This document shows positions 1 to 15,300 of a stretch of DNA of 64,000 nucleotides, one piece after another. A program made the position numbers and the translations under genes. The DNA is from Aquila chrysaetos chrysaetos. Its lineage: Eukaryota > Chordata > Aves > Accipitriformes > Accipitridae. The stretch lies in assembly GCF_900496995.4 (NCBI RefSeq), contig NC_044030.1, forward strand, positions 11,219,851 through 11,283,850. The letters are read 5' to 3'. The notes under the pieces are model-generated. The model did not search any database. It saw nothing but the letters and a program-made list of their open reading frames with translations, and was not told the DNA's origin. The first letter of the stretch is position 1. Each line of letters begins with the position of its first letter.

Positions 1-233
1 TCTCATGAATTCAGAGTTTCCACTTTCTGAGTTGATAGGGACATAAAGTTGATGGACCTAAACTGTACTATTGCCAAGGGCACTGTGCCCTTCTTGTTAT
101 AGAACTGTTGTACATTTTCAGTTGCTAAGTGGAGGATAAACATAGTTGCATCAGCAAAATTTCCTTGACCGTTCCAACACCTCTGCTGTTCATGGGTCTG
201 GATGTTCCACTCTTAATATACTCTGTTGTTTAG

Positions 234-314
234 GCCTCTCACCGAATGAAAACTCCGGCTAAATATATGACTGGAACTGCAGCGTTGCCTTTCAATCCTG
301 CCACATTTGGAGAG
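234..314 (+). CDS. ECPAS: ECPAS exon (first in window)
   Basis: 81 bp, phase 0 to 0. The translation runs from [12 protein letters not shown] to NPATFGE. The acceptor is TTGTTTAG and the donor is GTAATT. Confidence 0.93.
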
Positions 315-3300
315 GTAATTGTCTGGATTTACTTCCTCGGATATGTCTCCCGTTATTTATTTAGAGGATAGTGTAAGAAGCTAACTGTTACCATAAGTCA
401 CCCTACATTCTAAAATTCCTCTTATAAACAGATGTTGGGATTAACCCTCCTTCCTTTATCTGTCTGTCCTTAAATGGCAGTCTGAACAGGATTTTCATGG
501 GGGGTTGGGAGGAATGTTCCCGAGAGGTCTGCTCCACTGCTTTCTGCAGCGTACCTAATGTAATAGCTTGTCAGAGGGAGAACCTGGCAATCCTGTGCAA
601 AAGTCCCATTATACTTCTTGAGGCTGTTCTTTTCATAGCAGATTCCCTGGCTTAAGTGATTTGTAGACACAAACTCAGATGCAATGCAAGGTCTGCATTA
701 GCAAAGCGTGGGGTTGCATTTGTATGCATGCCAAATTGGTATAGGGTACAGGCTGAACTGCCTGCAAGAAGGTTGCATCAGCTGATGATAAACCAAAAGT
801 CTGTGTATGACTTAATCTTTTGATAGTGATGGAGGCATTGTAGGGTTGTCTGCTTACACAGGTGTATTGCAGAAACTGATCCTAAGATTTGCTACACTTC
901 ATATTTGTACCTGTCTCCATGCTGACTCTTCTGTCTAGATTTGATTAAAGAAGAAACTGTCTTCTTGTGGTTACATTAAATACAGCATATTCCGTCTCTT
1001 ATTTTTTTCTCCTCCATGGTTTTGCAAGTGCTCATGCACTCAGTATCCTGTGTTTTTCTCTTCTCTACTTAGATAGTTCTGTATCTGCGGATGTGTCTTG
1101 CTCACAGTGCCGGTGTGGTGCCAACCTCACAGAGCTTGGCAGATATGCAAGATCATGCTCCAGCCATTGGACGTTACATAAGAAACCTCATGTCTGGCAA
1201 CCACATATCTTTCTCTTCCTCCTCCTCTTCAAAAAGTGCAGAAACCAACCCTGTACATGTATATATTGGCCTTCTTCAGCAGCTGTTAGCTGGTGTTGGA
1301 GGTAAGAAGCTGTGTGCAGCATCATCTTGAAGGAAAAAAGTCTTCTTTTACTAGAAATGAGTCACCATGCCCAGGGCTTTGAACTTGGCTGCAGCAATCA
1401 CAGAGTTGCAACATGGACTATATACTCTTCAGTTTAAACTTGTTCTTTTCTATGCTGTTGCATAGGTGGGAGAAACCAGGACAGTAAATTGCAGCATCAC
1501 TTGGCGTAATGCTTTAAAATTGTGGGGCCATTGTCTGTAACAGCTACCTCACCAGTGAATGCTATGTCTTCGTCACTCAGATAATAGCGTACCTGCGACG
1601 TGTAGTCTTAAAGCACTTGAATGCCTTTAGAACAAATTGCTACCAGAATATTTGCTTCTATTAGTTTCCCTAATATTTCTGAGAAATACTATACCTTATT
1701 ATTCTGTATTGTTTGTTATGCCTAGTAAATTGCAAATGCTTTGAAATGCCTGATACTTCGTAACCTCTTTTTATCACTGATTGTTAGATTGTTGTAAATA
1801 CCACAATTGTTTAATAACTTGATTCTTTGATTTCTGTATAGGTTTGCCAGTCATGTATTGTCTTTTAGAAGTTGTGTCAGTGTATCCAGAAAAACTAGCC
1901 ACCAGATTTGTAGACAAAATGGATTGGATAAAGGTATGTTGAAAACCCTTTTTTTGGTTTATTTTTTTGGGTGGAGGGGGTTTCACATTAGCAAAATCTG
2001 GCATTTTCCCATGGTGAAATGGAGTATTATTTCCAGGTATGCACTTAATATGAAATGTGGTATTTCTACTTACAGTCAACACCTCATGAGGTGTTATATG
2101 TAGCAGGGTAGGGAAAATTATTTTTTGGTCCTTTGGTGTTAACTGATTTTGTTCATTGACCTACATGTTCTGGGTAATCTATGTCACTGATCCTGTTGGT
2201 ATAGTCAGTCAGTTTTTCCCCTTGATTAGAAGATCCATTAAACAGCAAAAAAAACCTAAAAACAAAATTCTGAAAATTTTTGAAGGAATTGTTTAACAAT
2301 GGGAAGGTTCAAGTGGGAAGGTGTGTGTAGCTTCTCAGAAAATGACATGAATTAGATCCCCAATTGTTTTAGAGCGCTTACTGTGGAGGTTTTTTATTTT
2401 TTCTATTAGCCTCAAACAAAAAACCAGATAAAGGGGCCTGCCGGGGAATAAGCCAAAGAGAATTCTGCTTTCCCTAGATTCTTTTTTCAGGCAACTTTCT
2501 GCTTTTTCATTATTTGCTTCAAGCATCCAGGATTTGCTAAGCTCTTACAGGTTGCCTTTGCTTTCATTGGGGCAATCTGCAGAAAAAAAACTTGGTCGAG
2601 TTAAAGAAAAATTAGAATGTGTTCTAATAATTTTTCTTGCTGATATCTGTGCTGCACTGCACTGTATAGTTTACCACATCTCATTTAAGTGCAGGTATGA
2701 ACTTCAAAGGAGAGGACTTAAAAACATTATCCTTTTCAGTATTGCTTATCATTTGCAGAAAAACCTTCTTTTTCTTTGGCCTGGTGTCCCTTTGCAAAAT
2801 TAAGCTTCTAGGGGTGGTAACTGATACTACCTAGTTCCAGAAGTATTGTTGTAAATCATCCTTTGTGTGATTTCGCTTTGCCAAGTGGAAGGAACAGGTC
2901 CAGGGGTTTGTTAGAAGTCAGCTATGTGATTTGATGCAAGTTTTGAGTTGAAGTTAGAGTTATGTTTCATGAGCCTGACAGATCTCATTTTCTTTTTTGT
3001 TTGCTTGGCTCATTTTTGCTGCCTTTGTGGTGGCCCAAGCCATTCAAAGATTTGGGTGTGAATTTTTCACATGAGTGTGTTGCATTATACATCAAATTAA
3101 TGGCAGAGGTAAGATTGTATCTTAACAAATGACCTGAGGCTTTCCAAATTGAACTTTTTAACACTTTAGGTAATACAAGGTCTCTAATACAAAGTGGATG
3201 AATTTACATTGAGAGCCATGATTTCCTGGACCCATTTTTTTTGTCACCATTGGATTTGACTGGTTTAACCTCTTGAGTTTTTTTTTCCCTTTGATTAATA

Positions 3301-6300
3301 CAAAGGAAATGGAAACCTCCAGTAGCTCAGGAAAAGTAGCATCTTGAGGGTTTTTTTTAGCTCAGTATGGATGCAAAATGTGGAAGCTCTAATCTGAAGA
3401 GAAAATTCGGCCAACCATTCAGTCAGCCTGTTTAATGCAGAACTGGTGGGTAGCCCTCTTGTGGCTACTGGTAATCTTCCTCCTAAATGCTGAGTGTGTA
3501 ATGAATGCTTTGCTGAACTGAGTGCTTTGTTTCTTACTAAATGATAATGCTGTGAGTTTAAAGAGTGGTTTCTGAGTTCAGTACTATTTATGTAGCTGCA
3601 TGATAGTTGTGCTTGTATATTGAAGCTCTGTATGACCAGACTGTATAAGAATCTGCTTCCATATTTTATGTTTTTTTGTAAAAACTCTGCAGAGCCTGAT
3701 GAACACAAACAAAGAAGAAATGCGTGAGCTCGCAGCCCTGTTTTATTCTGTAGTGCTGTCTACCATGTCTGGAGATGAGCTTAGGGCATCCTTGGAGCAG
3801 CTGATCAAGATGACAAAAGACAACCATGTAACTACCTTCCTTTGTCTACTTCTTGTTTTTTCTCATGTCATGTAATTGATAGGAAGTCTAGATCTCACAG
3901 TATGTCCAGGACATATTAGCCTTAATCTGAGTGTAAAATTAACTAGCTGAATTCCAGTTGGACTGTGAGAAGGGATTTTTGTTGTAGGTGAGTGCAACAG
4001 CTCTTTAAATAAATTAATCCCTGAAGCTGATGGTAAGGTCAATAGGAGGGTTTTCTGGAGGCAGTTCCCAAGCAAAGCCAGCACTGCCACATATTTAACC
4101 AGTTTTAGCCAGCTAAATATTCCTCATCCCATTGACTGGTAGTGGATCACACTACCCACCTCAGTTTAGCGATTCCTTATTCGTGAACAACTACAGGTAC
4201 CCGCGGAACTAAGAAAATGTTGCACTCGTTAAATGTTTAACTCTCCCCCCCTCCTGAGCCGTAGCTGCCTCCTGGCTCCTCATTGCCTCAGGGTCTTGTC
4301 CCACCAGCAGCCTTTGCTGGGTGAGGGCTGGCTTCTTTCCTCCCACCCCACATGAACCGCTGAGCAGCCTCCCTCTGCTGTATCGCTGCTTGGTGGGCTG
4401 GCCTGCCTTCTCTCCTCTGGCAGCTCCTTCCCCCTCCCATTATACTTATCTCTGCATTTTGCCACTACGAGCATGGAGACAGAGTCCTGAAAACAAATGG
4501 GGCAGGTGTGTCTTGAAGCCTGAAAGGGAGGGAAAGTAGCAGCATTTTTAGGTTATATTTCCCCAAGATGTTTTTATATCAGTGTCTTCGAAGGACTTAA
4601 TGGGCCACCATTTACATTGCAGGTAACAGGCTCAAATGCTGACAAGAAGTGCTGATCGTTTTATGTCGTAATGAACAAACATGATTTATTTTGAGTCTGT
4701 GAAAGCTGTGCCTGTGAGCCAAAGCCATGTCATTACTCAGTTCTACATAGGGCACAGCTCCTGCAGTCACGAAGCCAGCACAGACAGGTGCCAGCCCCTC
4801 CACCGCTGCTTTCTGCCCCAGTCACCCGTGAAGCCATGGTTGACCTTTCACAGAACCTGGCTGAGAACAAAGAGGGATGTGAACCATGAAACAAAAAGAA
4901 GCAGGGTGTTCCCATGCATTTTTGAGTTAGAGTCAGTTAGAGCTCCGGTTTGCTGCGAAGGTACAAACCCAGTTCAATCAGTACAGCTAGTGGTGGGGGT
5001 GATCTCTAGTGGCCCAGTAAGGACTGCGGTGTAAATGGATAGCTGAAGTGGAGACGGGGGAAGGACCCATCCTCAGCTGGCTTTGCTGCTGTGAGACCAC
5101 AACAGGGAGCAGTCCCTGGTGGCCAAGCTGGGTTAAGGATCCCGCCCTGGCAGCACAGTTGCACTGATGCAACTTTTCGCAGGGTTGTGATAAAAAACAG
5201 ATACATGAACCAATCTGAGTTTAAGACCTGTCCCCTTCCTTTTTTTAAAAAAATTAAGGTAACCTTTAAGTCTCACAGCCTTATTTCTGCACAAAATCCT
5301 TCTGTTAGAATTCACCTGTGGGAATGAGCACTGTCATTAGGTAGTCTCAGCACCAAATCAGCATTGGAGAGATTAATGGTCTTGACATTTAATTGTAATA
5401 ATTAGGTTTCACAATCTGTGGCCTACTGAACTGTGTAGAGGCATTGCCTTCAGTATTCGTAGGTCAAGTGTGTTCTCATTCTTAGCAATGCAAATCTAGA
5501 GTAATTCCCCTTTATTGCTTTTTACCAAAGAGTACATTTTGTCCTCTTAATTTGAATATGTCCAGTTTCTAAGTAGAGACAGCATAGTATTATCTTAGTT
5601 CACCTTAACAAGTCTGTACTTACAAATCAGATGAGTTGGACTTTTTAATTTTTTTTTTTGCCTACCTGCCAAGGAGTAGACTTTAGGAATGAGTGCTGGT
5701 GATAAATTCTTAATCTGTCCTCCTAAGCCTCTTCTAAGTTTTGCTTATTTATCTTAAAGGACTCCATCCATCAGAGAGCACTACCAATATCAAACTCTGT
5801 TGTTGCATTATGTGTTAGAACCCTGTATTCTTCAGGGTGCCTTCACATCTGGTTTGTCCATATGTGTTTTTATATCAGTGCTTTGTGCAAAGTGTTACTT
5901 TGAAAATGAGATTTTCTGCACTGTTGGTGTTGTCTGTAGAGCCCGGAGGTCCAACATGGATCCTTGCTGGCTTTGGGATTTACAGTAGGAAGGTACTTGG
6001 CCAAAGGGAAAATCAGAACAATGGAGCTACATGACATAAAACAGCCAAACACTGCAGTCATGCCGGAACAAGAACAGCTCATAAAGTCGACAACAGAGAC
6101 AATAGGTAACTTCCTGCCTAAGACTTTGCTGCATGTAACAGTTGTTTTTTCAACTACTGCAGGCTGAGGACTTTTCGAAGATATTCAGCCCATAGAAACT
6201 GTAATCTTGACTTCACTTTCTGTGATAGAATTTATAGCCTGTAAAAATGTCATCTGATTAGATGTATGGACGTAACCCTTTTCAACAAGAATTATAGGTG

Positions 6301-9300
6301 GACTCTTAGCTCATAGACCAACATAGCAAAACTGGGAGCGGTACCACTGCCTAGACATCTCTCAGTGTCTCCTTTCACTTTGATTTTGTTGTAGCATAAT
6401 GCTTCCTACTAGCTGTAGAGAACATAAACACTTTGCCTCTTGCATGGGTAAAATGTAAGTGCCTGCCTGCCTACTGCTAAATAATACAAAATCCAAGTCA
6501 TCCTGTTTCGTTTTTTCCGGTAGGTTCTTTTCTGGACAGCACCTCTCCCTTCCTCGTGGTGGCTGCTTGTACAGCTCTTGGGGAGATTGGCAGGAATGGC
6601 CCCTTGCCAATCCCCAGCGAAGGAACAGGATTTACAAAGCTGCAACTTGTTGAAAGCTTATTGGCCCGAATCCCTTCCAGCAAGGAAACAAATAAGGCAA
6701 GACTTTGTAGTGCTGTTACAATTCTTGTTAATTTCTGGAATGCTCTGTCCCCAGGTTTATGTATTACCTACCAAACTCAGCCTCGTTTTTTAAAGGAGTT
6801 AGGCTTATTGTTGGCTTTAGTGAGTCAGAATTAGGCTAAGGGTTTTCAGAATTAAGCTAAGGGTTTTTCCAGTGTTGTCTAGCAGTTGATCACTTGTGCT
6901 CTCTATAGTCACAAGTAGGAGCTTAAGAGATGAAAACTATAAATGGTCATAATTTTAATTCAAGAAAAATGGGAATATTTTCTTTTACCTGGAAATAATC
7001 CTCAAAGGTAACAGGACATATGTTTTGATCTGTGTTTTGGAAGAGAGGTGCACCGATTAATCTAATAAGTCACTTGCACGTCTAACTTCTGGTACCTTAA
7101 GTGAAGCTTCAGCAAGGGTGAGGAAGAGTGGGTGTAAAGTGTATCTCCTGGACTTATAGGAAGGTTATGTGATGGTGTTGGTTTTTTTTGTTTGTATTTA
7201 AGATGAAGGAACGAGCAATACAAACATTAGGTTACTTCCCAGTGGGAGATGAAGATTTTCCCCACCAGAAGCTACTGTTGCAGGGTTTAATGGATTCTGT
7301 GGAGGTGAGGCACGATTAATGTATTACTCTCTATACTGCAGCGAGTATTTCTATTTGAATGCTTTTTATATACTCTAGAGCCAGGTTTACAAGGGGAGCT
7401 GTCTTTTTGTAATAGTGCCTCTGGGTTTTTTAAAACTGTCTTGAAATAGAGAGCAGAGGTAGGTTTGGGACTTATAAAATGTTTTATGCCACAGTTTAAA
7501 AACTTGCCAGTCGAGGTCTCTGCCCCAGTCTCTGAGATGAGTATGTGTTCCCCTTCAGGAGGACTACCTGTATGTGTACTTTGGCCTTTGAAAGTACTCT
7601 AAAAGTAGTTATATAAATACACCTTCTTTTTCATCTGAACTACATCAGCTGATACAACTCACTTGAATTAGAAGCTTTGTTTATAGGAATATATGTATCT
7701 GTTGTCAGTCTAAATGCATCAGTGTAGCGCACTGTGTTCTTTCGCAGTACTTCAGAGCTGCTACACATATTGCAATATGCCAGACAGCAAAATTAAATAG
7801 TCAAGGAGCTTTTTCAGTGTTCTTCGTTTAGGGCTTATCTTTCTTCCTTTTTCATACTGACATAGGATTCAGCATTGTAGAAGCAGCTATTGAGTATCAG
7901 ACAGGCTGCCTTTGCAGAGTCCCCCAAGCTGAGGTGATCATCAGATAGTAACACAAGAATAGTAACACAAGAATAGTAACACAACCATTAAAATGTTTCT
8001 AAGTGTCCTGTTTATCTCCTGTGACTGCTTAGGGACATTACAGCTTCCTTTAGAAAATGTACTTGAAAAAGACCAATTTATCTTAGATTGCAGGAAGCTA
8101 AGGGCTTACTTCACCAAATGCCTGAGCATTTTGTACTTGCAGAGAGTAAGAAAAGCAATCAAGGAGGTACTCGGCAGGTGTGGAAATTGGTTCTTATGAC
8201 TCAAGATTCATCATAAGTAATGACAAAAAATTGGTAGAGTTCTGCACATTCTGTTCCTGAGGGCTTAGAGAATAATGGAAAGAAGACAGAGAAGCGAAGC
8301 AAAGTATTGTCTGAATTCTTTTAATGTGAAAAACAAATTTGTGCATCTCTTAGTGATGATCAACTTCTGGATAGAATTACAGGAGAATCTTTTTCTACTG
8401 CATACTATAACAAAGCCACAGTAATTTTCTTTAATAACTGGCAGTCTTGTTCTAACTTTGTTTTATTTTCATCCTGTCCCTCCAATTTTTTCTGTTCACT
8501 AAGTTGAACTTTTGCAGAGACTAGCAAATGCTTTGTAGGAGGTATGCTTTCAAAATAAGCATGGAAATCTTAGCTCTTACCATTTGTTTTGGAGAGTTTG
8601 ACATCGGTTCAGTTTCCATCGATTTCAGTTGGTCTGAGGTGCCACATGGTCTCAGAAGCTCACCAAAAGAGTGATCTTACTGCAGATTGGGTGAGAATTG
8701 GGGTTAGAAGAGAGACTGTGGTTTTGTGGAGTGAGTGCCAAAAGGTGTGTGTTTGGTGAATGTTTAATTAGCACTGTCAGTGAGGCTCTGTTGTGTTTTT
8801 CAGGCCAAACAAATAGAACTGCAGTTCACCGTTGGTGAAGCTATTACCAGTGCTGCTGTAGGAACCAGCTCCGTGGCTGCACGTGATGCGTGGACAGTCA
8901 CAGAGGAGGAATATACCCCTCCTTCAGGTATGTCTTCCTAATACAGGGGCTGGGTTGAGGAACGTAAAATCTCACAGCTCTGGGCTAACACTGGGCTCCA
9001 TAACTTTATTTCTGTGGTGTTTGATTTATAACAGCAGAAGTAAGAGACATTTTGTGTTTGTTAATGCACTGCTCAGTATTCTGCAATGCTGATTATATAC
9101 AGGTCATTTCACCTCTTCAAGTCCATCTGCTCGGAAGGTAGAAGACTTTATTTCATGTGCTGTTTAAATAGCTTCTCGATGAAATCTAATTTATTGCCAC
9201 TTGACACTGCATTTGTTTTATTTTTTCATTTTGGTTTGCTATTTTGGGTTAGTTTTAGGTTTAACATACACAAACCTTTTAAAATAGCACTTTGAAGCCT

Positions 9301-12300
9301 GCACTGGAAAACAGGGTTATAAAGTTAAATTGCAAGTTTTTTTCCAACAACTTGGAGTGATATGATTAAGTGACATTTACATGCAGTAAATGCAGAAATT
9401 TTACTTAAGGACTAAGATTCTGTACCCATTGAAATACAAGAATGACAAAATGCTAGCTTCAAAACAGGGACCTGTAAATATCAGCCTCAGACCTACAAAC
9501 AGGTGTTTTAATGTTTTGAGAGTGGTCTTAGGTCTCTAGTGTACACAAAGCTGAGCATGTGCGGAGTGGGGTAGAAACCGAACCCTGCCGTTGCTCCAGA
9601 AGTTTTGAGTCCTAACAAAAAAAAAAAGTAGTGCACTGAGTCTTACACAGCGAGTGGTACCTCTTCATGGCCACAGGCTCTGAAACACTTTCATGAAGGG
9701 TTAGGAGGACTCTGGTCAGTGTTTCTGTTAGGAGAAATACTTTCCCAGTGACTCCAGTGAAGGCTTTTCCTAAATAAGCAGAGATTAAGCTGTCACCTGG
9801 GTACTCATGGGCTGATTAGGTTTTTCATTGCCACTGCACGTTATATTGAAATTACACATGGGTGTGGCCAATTCTCCAAGCTTCCCCCCTCCCCTCTACC
9901 TTTCTTTCTTTCATATAGATTTGAAAGTGAATGACGTGGTTCCCTGGGTCCTAGACCTTATTTTGAGCAAGCACATTATCAGCCCGAACCCACATGTAAG
10001 GCAGGCAGCTTGCATCTGGCTTCTATCAATGGTGAAGAAGCTGAGTACACACAAAGCAATTAAGGTAAGAAATACACCCTTTCCAACACTCACTCCTTGT
10101 GCCTGTTTTTGCTTCTCTCCTTCTTTCTGTCCCTTCCTTCCCCTTCACTTCCATTGCCTCATCCCCCCCAGTGCTGCTGCAGTCCTTACTGAGGTCTTTT
10201 CAAGACATGGCTTATCTTTTGTTACTAGAGGAACATACTAACTGGCATATGAACGAGGCTGTTTGGCACCTTTGTAAACATCTGACTTGCACTCTAGTCC
10301 AAGTGAGCTTAGTGTAAATAGCTGTTGTAAGATGAAGAAGCAGTACATCTTCCCTTGAGAAGAAGAGGTTGGTGTCTGTATAGTTTTTAGGATTTATTTC
10401 TGGAAAATATTAAAAGCAGGTCTAGGAGGAGAAGAAGGGGGAGAACTAGGTGGAATTCCTGGACTCATTTGTGTCACAGAGTTTATCACAACTTTGGTAC
10501 CTAGGAGCAGTTATGTGCTTCATGTACTGTGTATTTTTGGTGCGCTTTGATGAAAACTTTATATTTAGGGTACTTGTCTGTAACGAGAGAATGTGAAAGG
10601 ACCAATACAAGGACTTAATAAAGTATTCCCAACCAAAATGCCATCTCTCTGCATAGAGGTACTACAGACTGTGATGGGACCATGTAACCATTTTGTGCTC
10701 TCCAGCTAATGATAAAGAGCTTTGGGACAATAGGTGCTTTGCAAATGTAAGCTGTTACATGTAAAACCTTGCCACATATTACACTTGTCTAAAGAATGGA
10801 CCTTGTGGGAGGTGGCAAAATCCACTAGTTTGTGGATGAAGAAGAGACGTCCTCATGCAGAGGATAGCCCCATCTGGCTGCAAGCCGGATTTATGGCACA
10901 TTACTGCCATGTATTAGACAAGGAAAATAAAATGTGTGGCTTACTAATGGCATGGTAGCTGTAAAAGGGTGCTGGACAAATAACTGTTCTCTTCTGTGAA
11001 TGTCAGGCTGCTGCTTACCTGCCTGGAAAGGAGGGCAGTTCATGTTGCAGGTGAAGCTCAAGTAGGCAACTCCATTGATACAGTAGCCTCTGTTTATCTG
11101 TTAGGAACTTGCCTTGAGACCAGACAAAGGATCCAAAGCCTGAGATGAAAATAATGTCCTTTTTTCTCCTCTTACAGTCTCATCTCAAGGATATTCAAAG
11201 TGCATTTGTTTCAATTCTGTCAGATAGTGATGGTAAGTACTATCACATCTTAAGAGTTGTGTCTTTTGGGAGGCTTTTAACAGAACAGAGGGAATCTTTG
11301 AACAGGCAGGAAGTCACCTACATCCTCTGTCAGTCGGCATTGAAAGATGACTGTAGAAACATCCCATTTCTGATGTAGTAGGAATGATTTCTTTTCTAGA
11401 CATCGCATGTAGAGATAAGCACAGCTTTTTTCTGTGCTTTGCTAGCCAAGCACAAATGTTTTTCTGCATTTGCCCCTTCAGACTGTAATAACAGAAACTG
11501 TTCGGTGGTGCTACTTCTGCTCTGCTTTGGGCAGCGAGATGCGTATCACAGAGTTCTGCGTGGACAGGAATTCTAAGCCCTCTTTAAGCTAGCAGATTTT
11601 GACTTATAGGTCTACCCATGGCAGCTAGTGGAAGGGGTGGCATCCAGCAGCCTATCCGAAGCTCAGTGAAGTTGAAGAGAGTATTACCATTAACTTTGCT
11701 GAATTTCAGGGGCCAGCAGTGTATCAGAATACCTGCAGCTCTTGGAACTCTCTGTGTTATATCAAAACATGCAGTGACAATATTAACACAAAGATGTCAC
11801 CTAATTTGATGGGGGGGTATGCATTCAGAACAAATTGCTGCTTCAGGATGCAAAGCTTGTGCTTTGCCAGACTAGATCTGCTCTAAAGTGGAGAGCTGTG
11901 AAGAGCTCCGTTTGCTAGATCATGATTTTGCTTGACTCTTGTTTTTGAAATTTGTGTGTTACTTAATTACATACTTATCTTTAATTTTACAATGTAAAAT
12001 CTCTTGCAGAGCTTAGTCAAGACGTTGCTTCAAAAGGTCTTGGGCTGATATACGAACTAGGAAGTGAACAGGATCAACAAGAGCTAGTCACCACACTTGT
12101 TGATACCCTTATGACTGGGAAAAGGTACAGTGAGCTCAGAACACAGTGAGAGAGTACTCTGAGCTATGTGTCTGATGGGAACAAAGATGTGCCTCTCTTG
12201 TGTGTTGAAAGGGATGTTTTGTGGCCAAGGGCAAATCAATATCTATATATTCCCAGTGGGTCAAATTGGGACATTTCTTAATTCAGCTTAGACTTTCTTG

Positions 12301-15300
12301 TGACTGAAGTTGTTCTGGTTTTGTTCCATTCAACAACGCTTCAAAATAATGATTCAGTCCTGATTCAAGCAGTTCAAATCTATTGGGGTTTGGTTAGATT
12401 TTCTAATGGCTGCATTGTGTAATTGCAAAGGACAATGACCAGTTGCAGCAACTCTGCACAATGTGAATATTGCAGAAGAGAGGACTTGCTTGTGCCTGAA
12501 ATGTACCTTTTGCTGAGAAAGTGTTGTTAACAGTCACTTGTCAGCTTTGGTGAGAAAAATGCTGGTCTTGCAGGACTCCTGGCTAGTAATTATGTCAGTC
12601 AGTGCTGGAAATGCTCTTTAACAACCTACTCCTGTGTAACCTGGTGTGGGTGTGGCCACTATGAATGGCAAAATCCTAGGCTGGGAGCGTGGGGATCCAG
12701 TGGTGGTAAACAGGAAGAGATTAGATGAATAGAAATTGTATTATTTCATTTTGAAGTAGAGATTTGCTGTCCATTATATGGCTTATGTCTGGGCAGAAAT
12801 AAAAAGCCATCATTCAGTGTTTTGACTTTTTACTTTCTGACTGGACAGCAAAACTTTCTGCAGCATCTCCTTAACATTACACATGATGCAGGTTAATGAA
12901 ATTCCTTGCAGTGCGTGTGGCTTTGCACACCTGTATGTTTTTTATGGGATTGGAACTGAAAGAACAAGAAGTTACTGAGTTAATAAAGCAAAACAAATTA
13001 ACTTGTTCTGTAGCGTGCGGGCAATTCAAGGGTAGAGTTTGCTGAAGCTAATACTGGACCTCTTTTCTACCAGAGCCAAACATGAGATGACTGGAGAAAC
13101 TGTGGTGTTTCAGGGTGGCCTGAGCAAAACCCCAGATGGGTAAGTTTACTGGCAGTCTCAATGACAGACACACAGTCAGTGCTGAAACAGTATTCTCTTG
13201 CTTATAAATCTGCTTCCTGAGGTTTTTGTTCCTTCTTGTTCTCTAAGTTACCAAGGCTATTTTCTTCTAGTACTGATAGGGTATTCACTCCTCTCTCTCT
13301 CTGCTTTAGGCTGTGATTTGACTATAGCTTTAACTATTATGGCATTTGTGTAGCTAAAAATAGTGACACTGATTTCCCTTCTGCTTTCCAAAGTCAAGGC
13401 CTGTCTACCTACAAGGAGCTTTGTTCACTGGCAAGTGATCTCAATCAACCAGACCTGGTGTACAAATTCATGAATCTGGCCAACCATCATGCCATGTGGA
13501 ATTCTCGGAAGGTAACTTGCTGCTTTCATGCCGCTTTCATTCCCACTGTGAACTCTGGAAACAACAACTGCATTTCTTTAGCTCTGGTTATGTGATTTAT
13601 GGATAACTGTAGATGGAGGCCATTTGTTCACACTTTGGTGTCAGGTCCAGTGCAAATGTACCAGCCTGCGAAACAAATTTAGAATTACTTGAAATTCTTA
13701 CAAAAAGAATTGGTATCACGAGGTTCATGCCATCCTACATTCCCCTCTGAATCAACTGTGATCCTTTGCTCGTACTTTTGAGTGTGCTTAGAGGCCAGGT
13801 CTTGATGTTCCAACATCAAGTGAGATAATACTTGAGTTCCAACAGTGAGATAATACTTTCAAAACTGGATGAATTTTCAGATGCCAGATAAAGTGACCTT
13901 TTATGTAAAAAGGCAGAGCAAGAAGTATTCAGCAATAAGTTGCTAAAAAGCCAGTTGACAATACACCAGTTTAATCACTGTTGTCAGAAGTCTCCTTTTT
14001 CAACTCAAGTCTTGATATTTTAAAGCTACTGGGACCTTTAGCAAAGCCAAAATACTATTGGATCCACTTCCTGCCAAAAAAAGCAGCATCATAAATTTGA
14101 AGATTTAAGTATACGTTTCAGAGCTTTAACCTGGGGACTTTTTCACGGGCTTTACATAAGCATGGAAGAACTTGTTTTGTCCCTGGGAGCAGGCAGAGCT
14201 CCTTTCATGTGCTTTCATGCAGAAGACCCAGGTAGCAGCATCTACTGTATTGCACCTTTCATACTTGCTACCTGAGGTTTTGAGTCTTTGGCAACACCAC
14301 TTAGTGCAAAAAACAAGCCCCAGCATTAACTTTCATCCAGAGTTTGACAAGTTAGCATGTCTCAAGACTTCCCTGTCTTGGCACTGGGACTTCAGAAGCA
14401 CAGGAGCAGAGTTAGGTTCCTGACCCTTGTGGAATTTCACCAGCTAGGCTGAGTCAAGACAATCCACTCAGCAACTGTAGGTTGACCTTTGGCATTTGAG
14501 GAATTTGGAGAATCATTTAAGTTGAAGTGGGCATCTGGAAGTCTGTGCTCCAAACCTCCACACAAGAGCTAGGCACAGCAAGCTGTTCAGAGCCTTGCAG
14601 GTGATGCCTCCCTTTTCCTTATACTTTCTGCAGCCTCTTGCTCATCAGAGCAGTGGTCCTAACTGAGAGCGTGTTTTTTATTACTCTTCCTTTTCTAGAC
14701 TAACCCAGACAGCACACACAGTCCTGTGAAATCCCTAGCATGGGGTTTTGAGTGGCAGCTTTTGACACTGCAAGTAAGGAAACGTGAAGTCATTAGAGGC
14801 AGTCACTGCACTGCCTGTATTGAGCAATTTCTTTTTGGGCTATCCTGCCAAATCCCATAGGACTTCACGAGCGAAGGGCGAGCATCAGTTCCACTGTGTT
14901 AGAATTGACAGTGGAATTGACAGTGTCAGAGAAAGAAAAAAGAGTATGGAAGAATACTTGAGTTTAAAGTAAATATAGACACACACAAAATGATAATCCT
15001 CAGAAATTTCAGGTTGTAGAGCTAAGGTAGAGTTGTTTTATTTTTAGTTTTTCAGTTCCTAAGTTATTCTAGTTCTTTTAAATGCAGCAGAGTTCTAGGG
15101 AAGCAGTGGCCCACCCTGACCAGTTTTTTTGAGAAAGAATCTCTTTCAGAGGAACATGCTCAAATCTTCATTCTTGAAATTCTCCACCACCACTTTTGCA
15201 AATGAGGTCAATTGGTATGAAGGTTGGAGAGAAGGAAGTTTTGAAGTAGTATGTTGTCTGCTGAGTGTGATTGTATGCTTGAGATCACTGTGGTACTATG

